The translations under genes and the position numbers were made by a program. From positions 10,850,001 to 10,914,000 of the forward strand of contig OX291551.1 in assembly GCA_946406115.1 (NCBI GenBank): DNA of 64,000 nucleotides. The letters run 5' to 3'. Below, one piece after another: positions 9,711-21,100 of this stretch. Source of the stretch: Apoda limacodes. Its lineage: Eukaryota; Arthropoda; Insecta; Lepidoptera; Limacodidae. Below the pieces are notes generated by a model. The model was given only the letters and a program-made list of their open reading frames with translations, did no database searches and was not told where the DNA came from. Positions within the stretch are counted from its first letter, which is position 1. Every line of letters begins with the position of its first letter.

Positions 9711-10781
9711 TAAACCTTAATAATATGACTTCAATAAGGTCTCTAAGTAAGGTTGTCCTTATAATTACTTAAAAAATTGCTTATTAGCCATATAATTTTA
9801 GAGCTTTATTAAAGGTTTTTAAAAGTCTATTTTATCTTATTAAAACATTGCTTAGGGTACCTATAACGCTTTCTACCTTATAAGAGTTATTTATAAGATA
9901 CTTATATAGTAAATGAATACTTGTTGTTTATATGACCTTAAAAAGTGTTTGAGTAATCAGTAATTACTAATAAAGTCCTTATAATAATATTATTCTTGAG
10001 ACTGTTATATTAATATATTTAATAGAACCTGGTCAACCATTCGAACACGTGTACAAATTATAGACCTTGTTAACGAAAATGGATTTCAAAATTTTTAAAT
10101 ACTGTAAGAAATTTAAGATATATAAATAAAATTTTATTCGAACAATAAATATATGAATTTTTCTTGATGAGAACCCCAAAATTATTCAATATGGAGATAG
10201 TAGAACATTTGATATGACTCTTATAAATGTCTTAGTTTTGTAAACATCTTATTGCCATTGTGTAAATAACTTTTGCCTTTGTAGCAGCAAAAACAAAGAC
10301 TAGACCAAATATTTAATGGTATTTGCCACACACTACTGCCCTAATTCAAAAGGGCGTTTAGAATACATCAAAAACCATACCCCATATTCTCATAAAAATA
10401 AATTCCCACACAATTTTCTTTATAAAACATGCAAAATAACAGATTCAAAATGATAATTAAAAACTTTATCGTTTACGGTCTCATACTATATGGTTGACAA
10501 AAACACTGATTGCAGAATTCTTACGTTTGTTATAAAAAAAGTGCAGTTCTAAACTATATAGATTGGCGAATATAAGAAAATTATCTTCTTTAACGAGTTT
10601 AAAACAGCTGCAACAAGTTCAATAACCTTATTAAATGTCTCTTTACTGGAATTATAAGAACATTGCCCTATTAATAAATTTTAAAATATAAAAGACCTAA
10701 TTAAAAGACCTAATATACTTATTGCTAGCTATAATAAAACATATATAAAGACTATTAGTTTACAATAAAGCAACAATATGG
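9711..10781. repeat. Block rich in CTTATAA/CTTATTA words
   Basis: The block between the two 265-bp repeats carries many degenerate copies of (c)cttat(a/t)a, such as ccttataattacttaaa, accttataagagttattt, agtccttataataat, aaccttattaaatgtc and gacctaattaaaagaccta. They cluster at both ends of the block. Short, repeated, AT-rich subterminal words resemble transposase-binding arrays of non-autonomous DNA elements. I see no terminal inverted repeat and no coding frame. Confidence 0.45.
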
Positions 10782-11046
10782 TTGATATAAGGTTTGTGCC
10801 CTTGTAAAATTTCGCCAAAACCGCGTTTATGAGCGATAATATAGCTTTTATAAGAATATTTTTTTTGACTTTATAAGCTGTTACGTGGCTTGTTTTTGCT
10901 AGTTCGGGGATCATTACGAAAATCCTAGGATGTTTGCAAACAAACAAAAGATTAATAGATAATAAGAAAAAAATGTGTTAAATGTGTGAATTGTATTATT
11001 TGATTAATATAGGCGTGTCTCTTATTTTGAGTATATGTTGTTTTAT
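10782..11046. repeat. 265-bp perfect direct repeat, copy 2
   Basis: It is identical to 9446-9710 over the full length and followed by unrelated sequence starting cgaagtaaaaaact. It may represent a recent duplication, terminal direct repeats of a 1.6-kb element, or an assembly artefact. Confidence 0.9.
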
Positions 11047-12119
11047 CGAAGTAAAAAACTAAATAGAATAAGCAACTGCGATCTTGAGGCTAAAAATGCC
11101 GCAGTAAATGTAATGATAGTTAAGAATTATTACAGTGTCGATGAGCGGCTTTGTTATTAATCTATATCAAACTAAGGGTTAACTTTAGGGTTAAGGGTCG
11201 GGCTAATATATGATTTTACAATCGTGTATATAATGCAATAAAATTATCAGGTGTAAAGCCATCTGTATAGCTGTGTCGCCAGCGGGACACAATGATGTAA
11301 CCACACTACGAATCAGGCAAATTGCCGGCTTTTACATTTTTTGTATTATTTAATAGGTGACTTGATTTTTCTTTTGTTTTCTCTTAGTAAGGCTCGTTAG
11401 GCTCTTGTCAAGTTTTTTTTCTTGTATTTTGTAAATATAAAACTTGTAGATTTGCATACCAATGAGTCGTATACACAACGAGAAGATCTTTTTGATGATA
11501 TCTCTGGGTGAATTTGACTTTTAACTTAGTCAAATATAATACAAATATCTTGTGGTTTTATATAATTTAGTATGTACTTAATTTGAAGTGAAATGGCGAT
11601 GTATAAAATTAAAATTAAGTTTTTAAATTAAAATAGATCTTTTTAGAATAGGAATCATAGGGTAGACGTATTACCACAGACTATATAACAGTACGTATTA
11701 CTAAAATTCAAAAAGTTGATTGTTTATCATTGTGAGATCTAGTCGCATAAAGCAATTGCAAGAAATATGCGGACTCCTATGTGTCTAGAGTTGCCATATA
11801 ACTATACAGTATATTATACATCTGTTTCTATATATCGATTTTAGGGATGAGCCACAACAATCTTCTGTTTGTGTCCGCGGAACTTGAAAAATTGTCGATG
11901 AAGTGACTTAACATTTATACACAATTTTTCATTGTATGTAGAAGTGTTATTATTATATACTTTTTAACTCTAAGATTCCACGGGAGCAGGCATTTCACCA
12001 GCGAGCCCTCAGCGGAGCCAGTTAGTAAATTAAAATATTGCAATTTTTACGCTTAGGTAATGTAAAAATAGGTGATGCAAATTGTTATCAGCACGGGATC
12101 GAAGGAGAGTAAAAACCTG
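11047..12119. other. Non-coding AT-rich DNA
   Basis: No gene, splice pattern or repeat boundary that I can support. Confidence 0.35.
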
Positions 12120-12760
12120 ATTTTAATAATTTAGACATAGACATAGACAGACATTTATTTAGCATCATTTCACCCATACTGTTACATACACGTTTACATA
12201 AAGGTACACCAAAATAATGGAGATAAAAATAAGAAAACAAAAAACACTTTAAAACGAAAATATAAAACAAAACAAAAATATACGGATCTAACTAGACATA
12301 TTTAAATATGGGTGCTGTGATGCCAAACAGGACATCGACTCAGCGTATGCTGCAACAAGTTGCTGCAGCGCTGATTTTCAGCGTCGCCCTTAATAAAATT
12401 TAATATCCTTTCCACCTGTTTTGACATGATTCATAGTAAAACGGTATTTGTAATGTGAAGTCATTGTTGGAAAAAATAGTTATCTTCGGGTTGTTTTGCT
12501 TGTATGTTATGGGTACCTTGACGTTTGCGGCACCATCACCAGCGCGGCGCGCAAACAGCGGTTGCAGTGCGGAAGCAGTAGGTTTTGACCAGGTTACACT
12601 CGGGGCTCGGCTGCTGTTGTTCCCGGTTTCCTCGTTTGCTCAAAGTCCAATGAAATTGACGACGTCGGTCGTGATCAATCAGCTGAATACACTGGTGTTG
12701 ACTGGGTTAACCACAAAAAGACGGAAATGTTGGAACTAAATAATTGATCTTGTTATCTAT
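12120..12760 (-). mobile_element. Possible LINE-derived block with a GC-rich core
   Basis: The left end reads tagacatagacatagacaga then catttattt, whose reverse complement (aataaatgtctgtctatgtc...) has the look of a non-LTR 3' tail. The core at about 12520-12735 is strikingly GC-rich for this region and holds a 94-codon + strand frame (12455-12739) beginning with a hydrophobic stretch (FGLFCLYVMGTLTFA); the minus strand of the same core is interrupted by stops. I do not recognise a domain in either strand. Best reading: a repeat-derived segment; a host gene is less likely. Confidence 0.35.
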
Positions 12761-14964
12761 TTTAGTATTTCTCACTTTTGTTAGCTTATAACAGAAAAAT
12801 GATTTCGGCTATAAAAGCTGATTAGATAATTTGCCAATAGTGTACAAACGTACAATATTCTGGCGTAGTTGAGTCATCATAACCATTTACACACTATAAA
12901 CGTCGGGATAATTCAATAATTGGTTATATTTATTCCAAAAAATGTAGGTTTACACACACGTTATCGGTACATTGAGACATTCCAAAGCTTGTATTTATTT
13001 TATGTCAAAATGTAAGCAGGTAGGTCTCCTCATGCGATATTCGCCGGGATAATTTAATTTAGATGTGCACTTATTATGTCGTACATTGCGCTTTATTTTC
13101 TTGTTACATTTTAATAATGTCTTAGTTATATATTTGCTCAATTAATATTCCATATCTAATAAAAGACTCAAGACGGTAGATTTAAACTAATTAATTGATC
13201 ATTTGATTGAGTTATTTATCTGAAAGCGCAGAATAACAACGTCTGCGTAGATGACCAAATTCCTCATTGTTTTATCACGAGTTTTTAAAATTTTTACAGT
13301 GTCACTATTCCTAGTACATAACATTCCTTTTATGACCATAGAGACTTATTTTAAAATTATGTTTGAAGACGAACAAATTGACGTAAATAATAAAAATACG
13401 TAATGTCAGTCAACTTGGAGGTGTGCATATCTGTAGGTAGTGGAAACTACCTACTGTGTAAGTTTTCATTTTAATTAGTAGTTTTACAGCTTTGAAGGTG
13501 TGATTAGGTCAAGATCACCTCGCGTACTTGCTGAATGTAAACTGTAATCATCTTCGGGAGAGATACGAAGTATAATCAGAGAACAAAAAAATTTAACGGC
13601 ATTTTTATGCCGGCCTGACAGAGAGTGATAAAAAATAATGAAAGCGTTTGGCACTTTGGCTCGGTTTCATAGACTATCGGAGCTGTCATTGTCAGTTGAC
13701 AAATAGTTCCTGCAGACCATCGTACTGCTGAGTTTGACTATTCTTTATGTAGTTCAAGCGCCTAATTCAGAATTGAAGCTCATATTTTCAAATAATAAAT
13801 GATTTTTGCGTCTAAAGAGAAATTGATTGTATGCATTAAGTTATTACACATTTTTATTTATGTATGAGTAAATACGGTTGTGCTTGTTAAAAATAAATAA
13901 TCTTTTAGACATTGAGTTTTTTTTATATATGAGTGTTATTTATATAGGTCAATGATAGTGTATGTATTAAAGGAGGATATAGGTAGATATATAGTAATTG
14001 AAAAAATATTAGTAAAAAATTGTTTTTATTGATATATTTCGATTGTGAGAACGTCTTTAGTCAAAACATAAATAATAATAGATACATGCGAGTGGCAGCT
14101 GTTGTGAAACTATTACTTTGGCAGCAGCTGTCACTTTTATCCATAGCTTAGTACTAATACTTATTTGTGTGTGTGTATGTATATACGTGCTTATTTATAT
14201 ACACCGTGTGTCTGGCATGGTGTATGTCAAATTTCAGTTAGGTCTGGGAGAAAAAGTTTGGTGAATGTGTAATTACATGAATTAAACTAAATCAACAGTA
14301 AAGTAAGCACCCAGCGCCCATATTTATGACATTTCCCATGTTTTTAAGTATTTTACTGGATAACAGGAGAGAAAGATCTGATAATGCGTACAGTAAAACA
14401 GTCATTAAATTTAGTGTTATGAAGGCGGCTATGAGTAGGTATCGGTGGGGTGTCATTGTTCATTGCATCTGTGGTTGTTGTTGCATGATTATTAATCCGG
14501 ATATAAAGTGGGTTGGTGGTTTCTCCTGCATAGAATGACATTTTATGAGGTAAACACAGCAGGCAGTTTTGCAGTTAGTATTTGGAGCAGCATGGAATAT
14601 ATTATTGGAATGCTGGGTGTTATTATTTTTAGAATTGTTGTTTGTCTGTCTGTCTGTACGCGCATCACAAAGAAACTACTGTACGAAATTAGATTTGATT
14701 TAGACAGTACAGCTAGTAAACAAATATTTTACTTTCACAGCTAATATTGGCATAAGTATTATTAATTAATCTCATAACATATGTAAGAGAGTCTTGGGAC
14801 ATGATAATGTAGTGTAAAATCCATAGCACAGTGCTACAAAATCTCGAGTCCAATAGTTTTTCTTCATAAGTAATATTTGAGTATTCTGTGGGTAAAGTAA
14901 ACTAGAGTGCTCATTATCCGAGAACTTCATGTTGACACCTCTAAATGAAATGTTACTTCTACAG
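12761..14964. other. Non-coding DNA ahead of the first readable PDZ exon
   Basis: Probably intron of the PDZ gene, because the exon at 14965 begins inside a domain. No upstream exon encoding the missing first half of that PDZ domain (a GLGF-type loop) was found here. Short frames at 14326-14541 on both strands are not convincing. Confidence 0.45.
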
Positions 14965-15143
14965 GAAGCTCTAGAAGTTCTGCGTACTGCGCCAGCGAGA
15001 GTAGAACTTCGCGTATGTCGCCCTCCGCCCGACGTCCTCGAGAGTGTCACGCCACCGGACCCGCCAACGCCCCCAGCTCGTACTCCACTCCCAGCGCCTT
15101 TACCACCTTTAGATCCCCTAAACTGCCATCCCTTACATGCTAG
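14965..15143 (+). CDS. PDZ gene exon a: end of PDZ domain 1 plus Pro-rich linker
   Basis: The acceptor is ctacag at 14959-14964 and the donor gtaagg at 15144. It starts in phase 0 with EALEVLRTAPARVELRV, which fits helix B and the last strand of a PDZ domain, followed by a proline-rich linker (PPDPPTPPARTPLPAPLPP). The first half of this domain must sit on an upstream exon. Confidence 0.8.
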
Positions 15144-18100
15144 GTAAGGTAGAATTTATACATTTATAATGGTGAACGTCGCTTTAGCCGCTTAACATTT
15201 ACCATATTAAACCAAAATCCATACCTGATTTCACTTTTGATTTTTGTACGCTTACCTCCAGATTATCCCAAACGACGAGCAGTGCAACTACGTCATCGTC
15301 AGAGGGACGAGGACGACGGGAGGCCAGCCCTGAAAACGACCGGCTAGATCTTCGTCTTCCGGACCTCGATCGACCTCTACCTGTGTACGATATACAATAC
15401 GGGGTACATATAGTTCCAAATATATGTTGTGTTGTTTTTATTATAAACTGGAAATAGGTGGTCCGTGTACTGGACACTGTATTGCCATAAAAATTACAGT
15501 CAGTCAGTCAAACGTTCGAAGTTTTCGTGGATTTTGATATTTTCATATATATACAAATAGTTTTATATTTTTCTGTTTTTTATAAAATACTCTTACTACA
15601 TCAGTAACATATTATGTTTTGTTGATGCGTCTCAGGATGATGGAACCGTGGTAAGCTTTGCATTATATATATATATATATTACCCTTCTTCTACTTGACA
15701 CTTTGGTGATTTGACTGTTAATTAGTTAATATTATACCAAACATTTTTTTAGGAGTTTGATATAGTAATGACAAAGGTGAATGGGTCATTGGGGTTCACT
15801 TTGCGCAAGGAAGACCACAGTGCCTTGGGACACTACGTGCGGGCGCTCGTCCGGGAACCTGCTCTGAGTGACGGGCGGATACAGCCCGGAGACAGAATCG
15901 TTGCAGTAAGTGTACCAATTCTTATGTTAGAGCATGTATGTATGTGACGATGCGTGAGAGGATAGGCTTGACAAAACGTGTATGTGTCTATATATATATA
16001 TATATATGTGTGTACTTATGTGTTAGCGTTAGCAGACAGATAGTTCCGGTTTATTTTCGTCTTGCTGTGATAGGCTGTATGTCAACTTTATCCGGCTCTG
16101 GTACCTTTTCCATACTATTGTAATGACTTCGAGACTTCGTAAGCTAAAGCGTATACAAAAGAAGATGAATCGTTTCTTACATAACTTCACATAATTTTAA
16201 TTATTTACCCAACAATTAAAAAGATTTACGTAATCATTCCATCCACTTTCAGGTGAATGACACTCCAATGTCAAACATGTCACATGCAGAAGCTGTGGCT
16301 TTCCTGCGAGCATGCGATTCAGAAGTGCGACTGCGACTGTACCGCGACCACGCTGCGACTCCTCTATCGCCGGTGTCACCCAAAGAAGGACCTACGGATT
16401 CTGAAGCGCCTATGAAGCCTAAGCCCCCGCTAAGGTTTGTACTGTGATGGATGATAAATCCCATTCTGCTGAGTGAAGTTTTCCGACAAGTGAAGCAGGG
16501 ACTTAATTTACAAGGAATATAAGCATGGAATATGACGATACCTTGCTTCTAACTAGAAATAATGGTTGGCCTAGACAATTTATAAAATAACATTTTACAC
16601 TTCAGAATTGAAAAAATAAACTACTAAGATGCAGCGTGGGACGCCTCCTATCAGGTCGTTAGACCACCCGTTTCGGTCCGTTTAGGAAGTCAGTTAAAGC
16701 AGTCGGCTCAATGACATATGGGTGAAGCTTACGTTTAACAGCAGACGTCTTCCGGCTAAGATGACGATAGTTCAGAAATATTAATAGATAACCTACGTTT
16801 TTTAAATCCTATTAGGTTAGAGAAAAGCATGTTTCTTTACCTTTAACCTAAAATATGATTTGGAAATATGGTCATTTTTGTGTTTTTGTCTAATTAGTCA
16901 TAATCAATCAACTAACATGATACTAGCACAGGAATTAACAAACATACAGAGAACAGCTTACTCAAAGCGCAAAATGTTCATAGGTATCTATTTTGTCCCC
17001 CTGTACATTGTCCACTGGCTGAGCCGCTCCAAGTAGAGCCAGAAGAGAATGTAACAAGAAGACATAATAAGTCTAGGTTTGGATATTTGCTTTTTTAGGA
17101 AGGTTAGAATTTGGTTGGTTACTTAGTCCTGTAATACTAGCCAGTAGTTGTTCATAAACAGAGCCGAAGCTGTGTCGATGCTGTGTGATCTGGCGGCACG
17201 GCGGCTGACGCCTGACGCGGCAGACGGGTCGCGGTCCCCTTGCCTCTCGCCTCGCAAGTTCCGGAAACTCACCAAGGAAAATAACCATTACGAACTACCT
17301 AATGGTAAGCTACAAAAAGAATATAAGTACATACTATAAAGTACATGCTTAGATACATTTGAGAGGCTGTGCTACTTGGCAAGACTCCGCCAATTCGCAC
17401 TAGACCAGCGAGGTGGGCTGTGGCCTAATAATCCTCCTTCAAGTACCCCTGTAGAAGGGTGTATAAAGGCTGAGGCAACTGAGTTACTTGGCAGTAAATT
17501 TTAGTACAGACAATGACGACGCAAAATGTAACTAAGCTCTCGTGAGCTATGCAGCTAGATTTCAACTCAATTATAGTTTCACACTGTACCAATTTTTATG
17601 TTCGAGGTATTGTTAGATTTTATTCCTCAATGTAAAATATCACAATTACGACCATTGCTGACGATACTATACTATGTATACGTAATACGATACTCTAAGT
17701 ACAGTTACAGTTGTAACGAAGAGTTGGTAAGAAACAAGGGTCTCCACCGGGAACTTGATAAAAAAAATATACTCCTTGACAACACATTCATAGTTATAGT
17801 TTTATTAATAATGGAATGTAATGTTAGTACCTAAAGTGGTACCAACATAAAAAAAAAAAAAATAGTAAGTGTCATCCCCTTGACTATATTATAAGGAAAT
17901 TCTTAGATGAAAAATACAATGCCATAAAACATGTCTTATTCGGCCAATTATTGAATCGTGATACACTTGGTCACGTTTTCGTCAACACTTTTTTAGTTTT
18001 AAATACTGACTTAATAAGGTAGAAATAAAAATCCGACTTCACATGTTTGCAGCTCGTCTGGCAGGTCCAATTATGTCGTTATCGGCCAATCATTGAATCG

Positions 18101-21100
18101 TGATACACTTTGTCACGTTTTCGTCAACACGTTTTTAGTTTAAATTTACATATAATAAGGTAGAAAATCCGACTTCACATGTTCGTAGCTCATCTGGCAG
18201 GTCCAATTATGTCGTCGCCGTATATCTGTATAAATAAAAGGTAAACTAAACGGAGGTTCTGATCCAGCATATGTTCATTAGATGATTTTCACTTTGTGTG
18301 AATAAAATTCCCAGCAATTTCTGTAAGAAATTAGTCTATTTTGTAAAGCTAATTTTGTTGAAAATTCACTTAACAAAAAAATTAAACATGTGCAAAATAG
18401 TGATAATGATTATAACGGCAAGAGAATAACTTATAACACTTATTTATTATTTATATTTATCAAAGTATCAATTTCTATTTACAATGTGCTTTTAATTTTA
18501 TCTCGAAAAGGTTGCGAAACACTGTCTCTTCCTGCTGGATAATAATATTACGATATCGAAAGTTCCCATGGGACTCTTTTGTGAGTGCGAAACCGCAAGA
18601 CACATATAAGTATATAGTAGCATATATATATTGCATGCAAATTCGGTGAAATAATAACTGGAGCTCTTATATTTTGCAGTAGTTTTATCTTCGCTGCACT
18701 AATCTGGCTCTCACTTTAACACACGTTTTTATTTAATTTATAATAAAATTGGCTCGAAAGTTTAGCCCAATTTCTTTTAAGCATCTGGGCGCTAATGCAA
18801 ACTGTTTTTGAATAACCAATGACCTTCCCCTAGGTGCAAGCTTACACTGCTAAATTTCATAAAGATCGGTATATCTATAAACTTCTCTCTACTACTACGA
18901 CGTCTGTCCGTTTATGTTCTTTTTACAGCTAAACCGATCTCTATGAAATTTGGCAGATATATATGTGTATGTATACATACATATATGCATAGATATTTTT
19001 TTATACTAATAAGGTGGGAAACAAGCTTACGGTCCATCGGATGGTAAGCGGTCACCATAGCCTATGGACGCTTGCAACACCAGGGATATAACATTAATTT
19101 TATTATTATTATTATTATTAATATAAATTAATAATCAGTATATAAATCATATATGATGGTATTAATAAAAAAAATCTGCAGTTAAATATAACATCGAGCT
19201 CATTTTACTATTTGCATAATTGTAAAAGGTATTTCATGTAAATATTATATACAGAAATCAGCAAAAATTATTGTACCATAATATATATAATATATTTACC
19301 ATAATTTACTTTTTATCATATTTGACATTACAGTGCCGTCGGTATCACATAACTATGCACTGAACAATTTGGACAACGACGCTTTGAATGCTCCTAACCC
19401 TAACACATACCGTGAAGACCCCACCCGGCAACGGTACATTCAGCCAGTATTCCCCGTTGACTCCTCCGATGAACCCGTCTCCATGCCAGTAGAACTATCC
19501 AGCGACGAGGCTCGATTCAAGCACTCAACTCCTACTTATCAAAGCGCTGTACTACACACAAACACCAGTGACGGATCTAGTGATAGACATAAAGATGAAG
19601 GTAAATTACTAAACTAAACAAATAGGTCCGCCCTATTTCTAAAGTTCACAAGCTGAAACATCTGAAATAGTTCAGACTGATAGGTGATTATATTTTACAA
19701 GGTTTTACTAGAAAAAATCAAAGTAAGTTAAGTAAATCTTGACCGTGTTTTTGTTTTGAATTCATTCTTAAACCAGACAAGTTCTTGACTTCAACACAAG
19801 AAAGGATATAAGGATATCAGAATGCTCACACCACTTTTAAACCATTCCAGCGCACGCATACGTTGCTTACAGGCTGCTGCCTTTGAACTACAGTATTGGG
19901 TTCTTCAAGAAAGAAGATATTGGATTTTTAACGGGTCGGCAACGCGCGAGTGATACTTCTGGTGTTGCAAGCGTCCATAGGCCACGGTGACCGCTTTCCA
20001 CCAGGCGGACCGTGTGCTTTGTATGAAAAATTGAGGACTTACACATTAATTTGCAATTCCATGCCTATGCCTTATTGCTTTTTCTTCTGCTATTCTCGTC
20101 AAAAAATTCTCAAATTTGAATCGCCTCATTTAAAATCTTCTTTTATTTAATGTGCACTTGTTCTCTGATACATTTACAGGTAATGGTTTAAAAAAATGGA
20201 AAGGCGTTGCATTATCACCAGACAACGAACGCAAGTCAAAAACAGATATTCATCCAAAGAACACTGATCCTGAACATGGACAAAAGGAAAACGAGAAGCC
20301 TGAACCACCGCGACAAAACACCAGCACAGAACCTACGGTGAGATATGAATAATGCTTTTGTAGAGTATAGGCGTATCTGAAATTGTTTTGGGGGACGAGG
20401 CTCAGAGATATTTTTTTTTGCAAATTCGGTAACGACTTCCTCCACGTCGATGGGAATGTTGATCTGAATATTTATTGAGGATACAACGTTTAATCTTTCT
20501 TGAGGTTTAATCTTTCATGTTGCCTAGATGTTCTCTCTGTGGTCAATGTAGGAACAAGAAGAGCTAGGAGAAAAGTGGACTCGCCGTAATTAGCAGTAAT
20601 TTTCAACGGGTTTCTCTGGTTATAATAGTTCTAATTCTACAACTCCTGACAGACAAATAATATTCGAATAGGCTTCCTAGAATGTAATGAACTAAAAATT
20701 TACATTTATAACTTGATGAAAATACCTATAACTCTAAAATGTTTTACAGATAGTGACAGTTGAACTAAATCGCGGTTGGAACAGCCGGTTAGGATTCAGT
20801 GTCCAGAGTCACCCTGAGTCCGGACAGAGCTACATCTCAGCCGTGTACAACGACAGTGTGGCGGCTCGTGATGGCCGACTTAGAAGGGGCGATGTCATAT
20901 TACAGGTAACATTACAAATTTGTACTCAATCGTGGTTGATAGTTGGTAAGACTTCAGTGTCACGAGCTATTTGAAATCCGATCAGTGCTACATCTGAGCC
21001 ATCCCATTTACTACAATATCTTAGCCTGAGATTTATTCAGCGATTTTCTTCTATAATGTGGAATAAATACCTCCGTTACAGTTATCACGAAAAACGAAAC

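Larger units (their letters stand above)
17305..19333 (+). other. Intron of the PDZ gene with repeats
   Basis: This 2.0-kb intron holds a SINE tail at about 17347-17480 (gcgaggtgggctgtggccta wording), a 142-bp tandem duplication at 17941-18217, a LINE tail at 19005-19090 and an (ATT)n run at about 19105-19130. Confidence 0.65.

Noticed and set aside
14326..14541. Short frames on both strands upstream of the PDZ gene
   Set aside because: No PDZ-like pattern, and no splice site joins them to the exon at 14965 in frame.
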